From positions 1-9,171 of the forward strand of contig JAEWAK010000039.1 of NCBI GenBank assembly GCA_023391695.1: a stretch of 9,171 bases of DNA. The letters run 5' to 3'. Below the pieces are notes generated by a model. That model saw only the letters and a list, made by a program, of their open reading frames with translations, was not told the DNA's origin and searched no databases. Below are positions 1 to 5,414 of this stretch, in pieces. The first letter of the stretch is position 1. Each line of letters begins with the position of its first letter. Both the position numbers and the translations under genes were made by a program. Origin of the DNA: Bacillota bacterium (GTDB lineage: Bacteria; Bacillota; Clostridia; Lachnospirales; Lachnospiraceae).

Positions 1-123
1 TTCCACTTTGTGGGAGACAAGGAGCGATTTTGGGGGCGTAGCGGGTCTACGTTCCCAAAATTGCGACGCAGGATTCCGCAAAGTGGGGCGTTCAGAACGG
101 TGCAATGAGTTTTCAGACACGCC
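1..123. repeat. Hairpin-rich, GC-rich non-coding sequence downstream of rex1
   Basis: No gene is supported here. The sequence contains nested inverted repeats. A 15-base arm at 27-41 pairs with 47-61 (13 of 15 Watson-Crick pairs plus two G-T wobbles, 5-base loop). An outer pair CCACTTTG at 3-10 matches CAAAGTGG at 79-86. GGGCGT at 86-91 can pair with ACGCCC at 119-124, which touches the rex1 stop codon. The two wobble positions are G-T when read on the plus strand and A-C on the minus strand, so the fold is better in a plus-strand RNA. There is no T-run typical of an intrinsic terminator for the leftward operon. Base composition is visibly richer in GC than the flanking intergenic DNA, which suggests a dispersed repeat or a structured RNA, but copy number cannot be judged from one window. 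Confidence 0.4.
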
Positions 124-762
124 CTAACTCACACAGAGTTTTTTAGATAAATTCTTCGATAATTTTGCAAGGGAAAAAGCCATATCTTCATTCTGGACCA
201 GAACATTGTCCGGCACATTCAAAGTTACCGGGGCAAAGTTCCATATGGCGAGGATGCCGCTTTCCACCATTTGACTGCAGATATCCTGGGCATATGGTGT
301 GGGTACCGTTATGATTCCGATCCTGACTTTCATCCGGCTGCACAAATCTTTTAATTTATCGGAAGAGAGTACTTTTTTACCGTTAATGGTAGTGCCTATA
401 ATCATCTCATCCACATCAAAGGCCGCAATAATATCAAGGCCGTATTTTGAAAATCCGTCATAGGAGAGCAGGGCACGGCCCAAGCCTCCGGCACCGGCAA
501 TCACGGCAGAATCTGCATTGCCGTAACCCAAGAAGTTTTCTATATCGGAGATCAGGTTTTTCGTCAGATATCCGATTTTCGGACGGCCACCGGAACTAAC
601 CAGCGCCAGATCCTTTCTTACCTGTACGTCATTCAGTCTCAGGGCTTCGGCAATGGTTGTCGCTGAAATATTTGTAAACTTATCCGCAGGCAAAGATTTC
701 AGTAAATTCAGATAAATTGGCAGCCGCTGTAAGGCCTGTGCAGAGATGGGTTTATAAATCAT
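124..762 (-). CDS. rex: Redox-sensing transcriptional repressor Rex (paralog 1, nfn-linked)
   Basis: A 212-residue cytoplasmic repressor that senses the NADH/NAD+ ratio; Rex family proteins release DNA when NADH is bound. The N-terminal winged helix spans about residues 8-75, with the conserved QVRKDL at 47-52. The Rossmann domain begins with GAGGLG at 90-95, and the acidic AAFDVD at 113-118 is the usual NAD(H)-selecting strand end. NFAP at 175-178 and a C-terminal helix complete the fold, and the length is normal for Rex. The wing reads VSSGGRPKIGY (55-65) instead of the classical YFGxFGxRGxGY, so operator preference may differ. The ATG overlaps the nfnB stop by four bases (ATGA), with AGGA six bases upstream, so it is translationally coupled as the last gene of the nfn operon. 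A near-canonical Rex box upstream of the operon suggests autoregulation. Family assignment is secure; target specificity is inferred. Confidence 0.95.
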   Translation of the reverse strand: MIYKPISAQALQRLPIYLNLLKSLPADKFTNISATTIAEALRLNDVQVRKDLALVSSGGRPKIGYLTKNLISDIENFLGYGNADSAVIAGAGGLGRALLSYDGFSKYGLDIIAAFDVDEMIIGTTINGKKVLSSDKLKDLCSRMKVRIGIITVPTPYAQDICSQMVESGILAIWNFAPVTLNVPDNVLVQNEDMAFSLAKLSKNLSKKLCVS

Positions 763-2159
763 GACCGGTTCCTATCCTCCATAATGTACTGATCCATTGC
801 AGAAGCGGCAGCTTTTCCGGCTCCCATGGCAAGGATGACGGTTGCAGCACCGGTAACCGCATCTCCTCCGGCATATACACCCTTGAGAGAAGTTAAGCCG
901 GTTGCTTCATCTGCAATAATTCCGCCCCATTTTTGTGTTTCCAGACCCTTGGTTGAGGATTTGATCAGCGGATTGGGCGAAGTCCCGATGGACATAATCA
1001 CGCAGTCCGTTTCCGTATCAAATTCACTTCCCTCAAGAGGTATGGGTTTGGCACGCCCGGATTCATCCGGCTGGCTTAAGGTCATTTCCTGACCGCGCAG
1101 CCCGGTAACCCATCCGTTTTCATCTCCGGTGATTTCCAGGGGATTTGTTAAAAATAAGAAATGAATGCCTTCCTCTTTGGCATGTTCCACTTCTTCGAGC
1201 CTTGCCGGAAGTTCCTTTTCCGTACGGCGGTAGACAATGGTAACATCGGCACCCAGACGTTTGGCGCATCTGGCAGCGTCCATGGCTACGTTTCCGCCGC
1301 CGACTACCGTAACTTTATTTCCCTTCTGGATCGGAGTTGTACTGTCCGGATGGTAGGCTTTCATAAGATTTACCCGGGTTAAGAATTCATTGGCAGAATA
1401 AACACCCTTTAAATTTTCTCCCGGAATATTCATAAATCTCGGCAGTCCGGCACCGGAGCCGATAAATACGGCTTCAAAACCGTATTCCTTTTTTAATTCT
1501 TCTATGGACAGGGTTTTACCGACGATAACATTGGTGGCAATTTCAACACCCAGTTCTTTTAAGGTTTCGATCTCTTTCTGCACGATGGCTTTTGGCAGAC
1601 GGAATTCAGGAATGCCGTATACCAGTACGCCTCCTGCCAGGTGCAGCGCTTCAAATACGGTTACGGTATAACCTTTCTTTGCCAGGTCCCCGGCACAGGC
1701 CAGGCCGGAAGGACCGGAACCGATAACTGCCACTTTATGGCCATTTGATGAGGGTTTTACTGCTTTAGCGGCACTGTTCGCATTGTGGTAATCCGCAGCA
1801 AACCGCTCCAGTCTGCCGATGGCAACCGGTTCTCCTTTAATCCCGCGGACACATTTCTGTTCGCATTGGGATTCCTGCGGACAGACGCGGCCGCATACCG
1901 CCGGCAGGGAACTGGAACGGGTAATTACGCCATAGGCAGCTTCAAAATTACCCTGGGCCATTTCAGCAATAAAGGCAGGAATATCAATCTGTACGGGACA
2001 TCCGCCGATGCAGGGCTTATGCTTGCAGTTAAGGCAGCGCTTTGCTTCATCTACGGCCTGTTCTTTCGTATAGCCTAATGAGACCTCCAGAAAGTTTTTA
2101 TTACGGATCTCCGGTTCCTGGGAGGGCATTTCATTTTTTTTAAGGGACATGTTCGGCAT
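759..2159 (-). CDS. nfnB: NADPH-dependent ferredoxin/NAD(H) transhydrogenase large subunit NfnB (GltA/glutamate synthase small-subunit family)
   Basis: A 466-residue soluble iron-sulfur flavoprotein of the glutamate synthase small-subunit (GltD/GltA) family. Eight cysteines in two groups (42, 45, 50, 54 and 89, 93, 99, 103) match the N-terminal double [4Fe-4S] domain. The FAD dinucleotide fold starts at GSGPSG (147-152). A second Rossmann motif, GGGNVAMD (287-294), followed by YRR (310-312) fits NADP(H) binding. A C-terminal GGDAVTGAATV segment is the usual second flavin contact. Paired with NfnA, the complex is expected to couple NADH and reduced ferredoxin to NADP+ reduction by flavin-based bifurcation/confurcation. 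No glutamate synthase large subunit is nearby, and the adjacent NfnA favours the Nfn role over glutamate synthesis; sequence alone cannot exclude a sulfide dehydrogenase-like role. The start has a strong GGAGGTGA site six bases upstream and lies one base after the nfnA stop. Confidence 0.9.
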   Translation of the reverse strand: MPNMSLKKNEMPSQEPEIRNKNFLEVSLGYTKEQAVDEAKRCLNCKHKPCIGGCPVQIDIPAFIAEMAQGNFEAAYGVITRSSSLPAVCGRVCPQESQCEQKCVRGIKGEPVAIGRLERFAADYHNANSAAKAVKPSSNGHKVAVIGSGPSGLACAGDLAKKGYTVTVFEALHLAGGVLVYGIPEFRLPKAIVQKEIETLKELGVEIATNVIVGKTLSIEELKKEYGFEAVFIGSGAGLPRFMNIPGENLKGVYSANEFLTRVNLMKAYHPDSTTPIQKGNKVTVVGGGNVAMDAARCAKRLGADVTIVYRRTEKELPARLEEVEHAKEEGIHFLFLTNPLEITGDENGWVTGLRGQEMTLSQPDESGRAKPIPLEGSEFDTETDCVIMSIGTSPNPLIKSSTKGLETQKWGGIIADEATGLTSLKGVYAGGDAVTGAATVILAMGAGKAAASAMDQYIMEDRNRS

Positions 2160-2160
2160 A

Positions 2161-3003
2161 TTATTTCACCTCCGTCTGGTAAAGATGGCATAAAGCTTCA
2201 TGGGCTTTCCGCTCAAATGGTTTATAGATTAAGGAGCGGGTAATCGCTTCGTCAAAGTCTATTTCATGGCCGTCAAAATCCGGTCCGTCCACACAGGCAA
2301 ACCGTATTTTTCCTCCCACGCTTAAACGGCAGCCGCCGCACATGCCGGTTCCGTCAATCATAATAGGATTCATGCTGGCAATGGTTTGGATTCCGTAAGT
2401 TTTTGTTAAATTACATACAAACTTCATCATAATAAGAGGACCGATGGTTATAACAAGATCGTACTGATTGCCTTCCTCAATTAATTTCTTTAAGGCATCG
2501 GTAACAAGTCCTTTTTCTCCATGGCTTCCGTCATCTGTCATTAATACAAGGTTGCTGCTGGCATTTTTAAATTCTTCTTCTAAAATAACCAGGTCCTTAT
2601 TGCGGAAACCGACTATGGAATGGACTTCACAGCCCTGTTCATGGAGTTTTTTTGCTACCGGGTAAGCAATGGCGCAGCCTACTCCGCCTCCTACGACGGC
2701 TACCTTTTTTAAACCGTCCGTTTCGGTGGCTTTTCCTAAGGGGCCCGCAAAATCGTGGATATAATCCCCTGTATTTAAATGGTTTAAGGCCTCGGTGGTT
2801 GCGCCGACAATCTGAAATATAATGGTTATGGTACCTTTTTCACGGTTATAATCGGCAATGGTAAGTGGAATCCGTTCCCCGTTTTCATCGATACGGAGAA
2901 TAATAAACTGGCCCGGTTCCGCTTTTTTTGCTATTAAGGGCGCATCAATCTCCATAAGTGTAACGGTGGGATTCAATATTTCCTTTTTAATAATCTGATT
3001 CAT
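2161..3003 (-). CDS. nfnA: Ferredoxin/NAD(H) transhydrogenase small subunit NfnA (PyrK-like, FAD and [2Fe-2S])
   Basis: The small subunit, 280 residues from the start chosen here, belongs to the ferredoxin-NADP reductase-like family that includes PyrK and the sulfide dehydrogenase beta subunit. RIPLTI (44-49) is the FAD-binding R-x-x-[TS] type motif. The NAD-binding fold starts at GGGVGC (105-110). Near the C-terminus D217, C222, C225 and C237 are placed like the one Asp plus three Cys that hold the [2Fe-2S] cluster in Nfn small subunits. The reading frame stays open to an ATG at 3075, but that ATG has no ribosome binding site and lies right beside the Rex box. The ATG at 3001-3003 has GGAG six bases upstream, and from it the protein begins MNQIIKKEIL, like the N-terminus of homologs. 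It is the first gene of nfnA-nfnB-rex, separated from nfnB by one base. Confidence 0.9.
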   Translation of the reverse strand: MNQIIKKEILNPTVTLMEIDAPLIAKKAEPGQFIILRIDENGERIPLTIADYNREKGTITIIFQIVGATTEALNHLNTGDYIHDFAGPLGKATETDGLKKVAVVGGGVGCAIAYPVAKKLHEQGCEVHSIVGFRNKDLVILEEEFKNASSNLVLMTDDGSHGEKGLVTDALKKLIEEGNQYDLVITIGPLIMMKFVCNLTKTYGIQTIASMNPIMIDGTGMCGGCRLSVGGKIRFACVDGPDFDGHEIDFDEAITRSLIYKPFERKAHEALCHLYQTEVK

Positions 3004-3009
3004 AATGGA

Positions 3010-3014
3010 CTCCA
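3010..3014 (-). promoter_or_regulatory. Ribosome binding site that sets the nfnA start
   Basis: On the minus strand TGGAG is followed by six bases (TCCATT) and then the ATG at 3001-3003. The alternative in-frame ATG at 3073-3075 is preceded only by AT-rich sequence (ATAACGATAAAAT) with no Shine-Dalgarno match, so the downstream start is preferred. Confidence 0.7.
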
Positions 3015-3081
3015 GTCTGGATGCCCGGCACACTGTTTTACAGGGCGCATCGGCAATCATATTTTCTTTAGTCATATTTTA

Positions 3082-3099
3082 TCGTTATTATTTTAACAA
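3082..3099. promoter_or_regulatory. Rex box upstream of nfnA-nfnB-rex
   Basis: On the plus strand the site reads TCGTTAT-TATT-TTAACAA. Against the known clostridial Rex operator TTGTTAA-N4-TTAACAA, the right half matches 7 of 7 and the left half 5 of 7, with the exact 18-bp geometry. On the minus strand TTGTTA (3094-3099) and TATGAC (3071-3076) are 17 bases apart and could be a weak promoter that this site would block; this promoter is not firm. The nearest downstream operon contains a rex gene, so NADH-responsive autoregulation of nfnAB-rex is the simplest inference. Confidence 0.65.
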
Positions 3100-3131
3100 A
3101 GTTGGATTTTATCGAGTAATATAAAGATGGA

Positions 3132-3155
3132 ATATCGATATACTAATATCGATAT
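3132..3155. promoter_or_regulatory. 24-bp dyad operator candidate upstream of nfnA
   Basis: Perfect dyad ATATCGATA-N6-TATCGATAT with spacer TACTAA; it can also be read as two ATATCGATAT palindromes four bases apart. The 18-bp core TCGATAT-ACTA-ATATCGA has Rex-box length and symmetry. Its centre is 53 bases, about five helical turns, from the centre of the Rex box at 3082-3099. The same arrangement recurs at 3404-3427 and 5124-5147. No convincing -10/-35 pair was found around it; TTTACA (3169-3174, minus strand) is a weak -35 candidate. Confidence 0.6.
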
Positions 3156-3387
3156 GTTAAATGCAGTATGTAAATGGTAATTATTAAAGGATTTATTTAT
3201 AAATAACTGTTCCGGAGACCGTTTTTATGATAATTGGACCAAATCTGAAATTATATGAATAAACCGGTTTTTGAAACCTTTGGATGTGATTTGTGTTACG
3301 AGTCGGCCGACCCGGGAAAAGGGCTCATAAATTTGCTGGTTCGTAAGAACCGCTGTGACCCGGATTATATTATTTCGAACAGGCAAG
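3156..3387. other. Intergenic stretch with no supported gene; one weak small ORF
   Basis: Upstream of the nfn operon and downstream of the lysR gene. A plus-strand ATG at 3255 opens a 46-codon frame ending at 3395 (begins MNKPVFETFGCDLC, three cysteines in all). It has no ribosome binding site, no recognised family, and its stop runs into the inverted repeat at 3388, so I do not call it a gene. The segment 3300-3360 is locally GC-rich and can form small hairpins: GTCGGCCGAC is a palindrome, and GGTTC-GTAA-GAACC (3338-3351) is a stem with a GNRA-type tetraloop. This could be an untranslated structured element. I do not recognise it as a known riboswitch. Confidence 0.3.
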
Positions 3388-3443
3388 CTATATAAGAAGA
3401 GGCATATCGATAATGTGATATCGATATGCCTCTTCTTATATAG
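3388..3443. repeat. Perfect 25-bp inverted repeat carrying the shared dyad motif
   Basis: Arms 3388-3412 and 3419-3443 are perfect reverse complements around a 6-base loop (ATGTGA). The inner part, 3404-3427, is ATATCGATA-N6-TATCGATAT, the same dyad found upstream of nfnA and rex2. The outer arm (CTATATAAGAAGAGGC and its complement) is unique in the window. It lies 53 bases past the lysR stop on the minus strand, so as RNA it could end or stabilise the rex2-lysR transcript. It lacks a following T-run and the stem is AT-rich, so it is not a typical intrinsic terminator. As DNA it could be an extended operator. Confidence 0.75.
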
Positions 3444-3496
3444 GTAAACATTTCCGGTTACTGGAACATTTTACGGATCCGGTTATAAATATAGAA

Positions 3497-4435
3497 TTAA
3501 TTATATTCCTGATAAGCCACTTCATTTTTTGCTTCATAGAGTTTATCAATCAGCTTTTTATCAAGGGCAGTAAACTTATATCCCTTTGGATAAATCAGGA
3601 CGTCTTTACACTGGTGGTTTGGTACAGGACATTTTCGCTGAACCAGATCATACCGTTTTAATAACTCCTGGGGGATGGGGGAAACCCACATATAGGTGGA
3701 GGGAATATGTGAGAGCAGGTCAAATTGGATACAACGCTCATATACGTAAATACGTTTGTTCACAGGGTTCGTTTCCTTTGTTTTTTTCGATTCGACGGCT
3801 GAGATATAAGGAACCGTCACATCACCATGGACGATTTCCATATATTCGCTTAACTCGCAGTGGCGGACTTCTTCTAAATCAGCCAGTGGATGTTTTTTTG
3901 ACATTACCGCCAGATACTCATACTCCCAGATAAGGTCACAGCAAAGATCCTTATCAGCCAGATAATCAAGAAAATAATTTTCATAAACCGTCTGATATCT
4001 TATGATACCCAGGTCAAACTTGTCATAGATGATGTTATTGATTGCCTCCATGGAGTTTGTTTCTTTTATATTGACGGATATTTCTTTGTCCTGATCCAGC
4101 TCGGAAACAAAGTTTATAAAGCCGTTGGCGATATAGCTTCCATGGGGGATGGAGATGTTTATGCATTGGTGGATCGAATTTTCCGTATTGTTTAAAGCTT
4201 CCATTTTATCGATCTGCACCAGTATATTTTTGGCATATCCTAAAAATTCGGCTCCCTTCCCGGTCGGGATAACCCCTTTTGAGGTCCGTTTGAAAATAGT
4301 AATTCCAAGACTGTCTTCCAGTTCTTTGATTGCCTTGCTTAAATTCGGCTGTGCCATATAGAGGTTATCTGCCGCCTGGGTAATGGAACCCGACCGTTCC
4401 ACTTCAACGGCATACTTAAAATATAAGGTATTCAA
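3497..4435 (-). CDS. LysR-type transcriptional regulator
   Basis: A 312-residue protein with the standard LysR layout. The N-terminal winged helix-turn-helix (about residues 3-62, including GSITQAADNLYMAQPNLSKA at 16-35) is followed by a linker helix and a periplasmic-binding-protein-like effector domain from about residue 90 to the end. The effector is unknown. The start is TTG at 4433-4435, supported by GGAGGT nine bases upstream and by the normal LysR N-terminal spacing to the HTH; no in-frame ATG lies just upstream. The gene follows rex2 by 19 bases on the same strand, so the two are almost certainly cotranscribed. Unusually for LysR, no divergent target gene is present. Possible targets are its own operon or nfnAB-rex just downstream. 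Family certain, role unknown. Confidence 0.9.
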   Translation of the reverse strand: MNTLYFKYAVEVERSGSITQAADNLYMAQPNLSKAIKELEDSLGITIFKRTSKGVIPTGKGAEFLGYAKNILVQIDKMEALNNTENSIHQCINISIPHGSYIANGFINFVSELDQDKEISVNIKETNSMEAINNIIYDKFDLGIIRYQTVYENYFLDYLADKDLCCDLIWEYEYLAVMSKKHPLADLEEVRHCELSEYMEIVHGDVTVPYISAVESKKTKETNPVNKRIYVYERCIQFDLLSHIPSTYMWVSPIPQELLKRYDLVQRKCPVPNHQCKDVLIYPKGYKFTALDKKLIDKLYEAKNEVAYQEYN

Positions 4436-4444
4436 TTTGAGTGT

Positions 4445-4450
4445 ACCTCC
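4445..4450 (-). promoter_or_regulatory. Ribosome binding site supporting the lysR TTG start
   Basis: GGAGGT on the minus strand, nine bases before TTG at 4433-4435. It lies in the 19-base gap after the rex2 stop codon. The nearby ATG at 4450-4452 overlaps the site itself and is out of frame. Confidence 0.7.
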
Positions 4451-4454
4451 ATTA

Positions 4455-5111
4455 TTATGTGTGGTTTATTTTATCCTGCAGATGCTTTGACAGCATTGCA
4501 AGGGAAGCAGCCATATTTTCATTTCTTATGAGAATATTTTCCGGGGCGGACAGATGTATGGGGGCAAAATTCCACACGGCCAGGATTCCGCCTGCCACCA
4601 GCTGGTCACAAACTGTCTGGGCACTATCTGCCGGAACGGCTATAATGCCGATATGGATGTTCAGCCGTCTGCACATACCGCTTAATTTGCTTACGGACAA
4701 AACTTTTTTGCCGCAGACCTCACTGCCGATCAAAGTCTCGTCAATATCAAATGCAGCCACAATATGCATACCGCTGTTATCAAAGCCTTTATAAGAAAGC
4801 AATGCCCGTCCAAGGGACCCTGCGCCTACCAGTACTGCATCCTTTACGTTATGGTAGCCCAGAATATCCTCCATGTTATAAATCAGCTCCTCAAGGATAA
4901 ATCCGGCTTTGGGCTTTCCTTTTGAAGTGCTGACGGCGGACAGATCCTTCCTGACCTGTACCTCATTTAGAGCCAGGTCCGCAGCAATTGCCGGTGAGGC
5001 TATGACAGTCAGCCCTTCTTTCTGCAATTGTTTTAAATACTGGAGATAATAAGGCATCCGTTCCAGAGCCTGGGTTGAAATTGTAATGGGAGATTCTTTT
5101 TGTCCGTTCAT
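4455..5111 (-). CDS. rex: Redox-sensing transcriptional repressor Rex (paralog 2)
   Basis: A second, clearly different Rex of 218 residues, by eye roughly half identical to the copy at 124-762. The winged helix includes VQVRKDL (51-57). The wing VSTSKGKPKAGF (60-71) is one residue longer than in paralog 1 and again lacks the classical YFGxFGxRGxGY. The Rossmann domain has GAGSLG (96-101) and AAFDID (119-124), consistent with NAD(H) sensing, then NFAP (181-184) and the C-terminal helix. The ATG has AAGGAG four bases upstream. A perfect consensus promoter lies just upstream, and a 24-bp dyad covers the presumed transcription start, so the gene is probably repressed there, perhaps by itself. It leads an operon with the LysR regulator. 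Two Rex genes within 5 kb is unusual; one may have specialised for the local nfn genes. Confidence 0.93.
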   Translation of the reverse strand: MNGQKESPITISTQALERMPYYLQYLKQLQKEGLTVIASPAIAADLALNEVQVRKDLSAVSTSKGKPKAGFILEELIYNMEDILGYHNVKDAVLVGAGSLGRALLSYKGFDNSGMHIVAAFDIDETLIGSEVCGKKVLSVSKLSGMCRRLNIHIGIIAVPADSAQTVCDQLVAGGILAVWNFAPIHLSAPENILIRNENMAASLAMLSKHLQDKINHT

Positions 5112-5123
5112 AGTACTCCTTTT

Positions 5124-5147
5124 TTATCGGTATCTGAATATCGATAT
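5124..5147. promoter_or_regulatory. Dyad operator candidate over the rex2 transcription start
   Basis: Reads TTATCGGTA-TCTGAA-TATCGATAT, matching the ATATCGATA-N6-TATCGATAT dyad at 16 of 18 arm positions. The 18-bp core TCGGTAT-CTGA-ATATCGA (5127-5144) differs from the nfnA copy at one arm position. An extra inverted CGGTAT (5128-5133) / ATACCG (5152-5157) pair extends the symmetry into the promoter. The site begins at the edge of the -10 element and covers the expected start point, which is a repressor geometry. Confidence 0.6.
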
Positions 5148-5174
5148 TATAATACCGGACTCATTGCCTGTCAA
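5146..5174 (-). promoter_or_regulatory. Consensus sigma-A promoter of rex2-lysR
   Basis: On the minus strand TTGACA (5169-5174) and TATAAT (5146-5151) are separated by exactly 17 bases; both hexamers match the consensus fully. Transcription should start near 5138-5140, inside the dyad at 5124-5147, leaving a leader of about 28 bases to the rex2 ATG. Confidence 0.85.
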
Positions 5175-5359
5175 GTAAACTAAGAGATTCCCATGGTAAA
5201 GGCATATGGAAACATTATACCAGCAGGGAGGCGGCTTTATCCTGAGACTGCTCTATGGCGAATGCCTGAAGGAATAATTTATAATTATATGACAATATCC
5301 GACGGTTTATGGAATTATATTCTTACTGATACCTTGACATTACCAGAGAAAAAATCTTC
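5175..5359. other. Intergenic stretch between the divergent rex2 and YtrA-type operons
   Basis: No gene is called. A GC-richer patch at about 5206-5277 has coding-like composition: on the plus strand ATG at 5206 opens a 23-codon frame (METLYQQGGGFILRLLYGEC and three more residues), and on the minus strand the same codon register ends in IEQSQDKAASLLV and a stop. A 56-codon frame at 5193-5363 in another register is also open. None has a ribosome binding site or a family I recognise. The patch may be a gene remnant. The rest is AT-rich. Confidence 0.25.
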
Positions 5360-5388
5360 TTGACAATTATTGATACTCAAACTATACT
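5360..5388 (+). promoter_or_regulatory. Sigma-A promoter of the YtrA-type regulator/ABC transporter operon
   Basis: TTGACA (5360-5365) and TATACT (5383-5388) are 17 bases apart; the -35 is perfect and the -10 matches 5 of 6. The next gene on this strand starts at 5596, so the leader is about 200 bases. Confidence 0.8.
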
Positions 5389-5389
5389 A

Positions 5390-5414
5390 ACTGTATTAAT
5401 AATATTAGTACACT
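5390..5414. promoter_or_regulatory. YtrA-type operator
   Basis: ACTGTA-N13-TACACT. The Bacillus subtilis YtrA repressor is known to bind AGTGTA-N13-TACACT; this site matches at 11 of 12 arm positions with identical spacing. A second overlapping dyad, TACTAA (5385-5390) / TTAGTA (5405-5410), shares its centre. It starts two bases after the -10 and covers the likely transcription start, so the GntR protein encoded next probably represses its own operon here. Confidence 0.7.

Noticed and set aside
826..2078. Plus-strand open frames inside nfnB
   Set aside because: They are antisense to a well-supported flavoprotein gene, have no family features, and lack ribosome binding sites.
759..2159. nfnB as a true glutamate synthase small subunit
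   Set aside because: No large glutamate synthase subunit is adjacent, while a matching NfnA/PyrK-like partner is directly upstream in the same operon.
3132..3155. Dyad as a classical LysR T-N11-A box
   Set aside because: The dyad has an even centre and its arms do not give a symmetric T-N11-A around it, so a Rex-like geometry fits better; LysR binding is kept only as an alternative.
3388..3443. Inverted repeat as an ordinary intrinsic terminator
   Set aside because: The stem is AT-rich near the tip and no T-run follows on either strand, so termination alone does not explain it.
3586..3933. 115-codon plus-strand frame inside lysR
   Set aside because: Antisense to the LysR gene, which has clear domain structure; the frame has no recognisable motif.
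4441..4794. 117-codon plus-strand frame across rex2
   Set aside because: Antisense to the Rex Rossmann domain and without a credible start signal.
5334..5339. Additional TTGACA upstream of the YtrA-type operon
   Set aside because: At 17 bases downstream the sequence is TTCTTG, not a -10 element; the TTGACA at 5360 pairs properly with TATACT.
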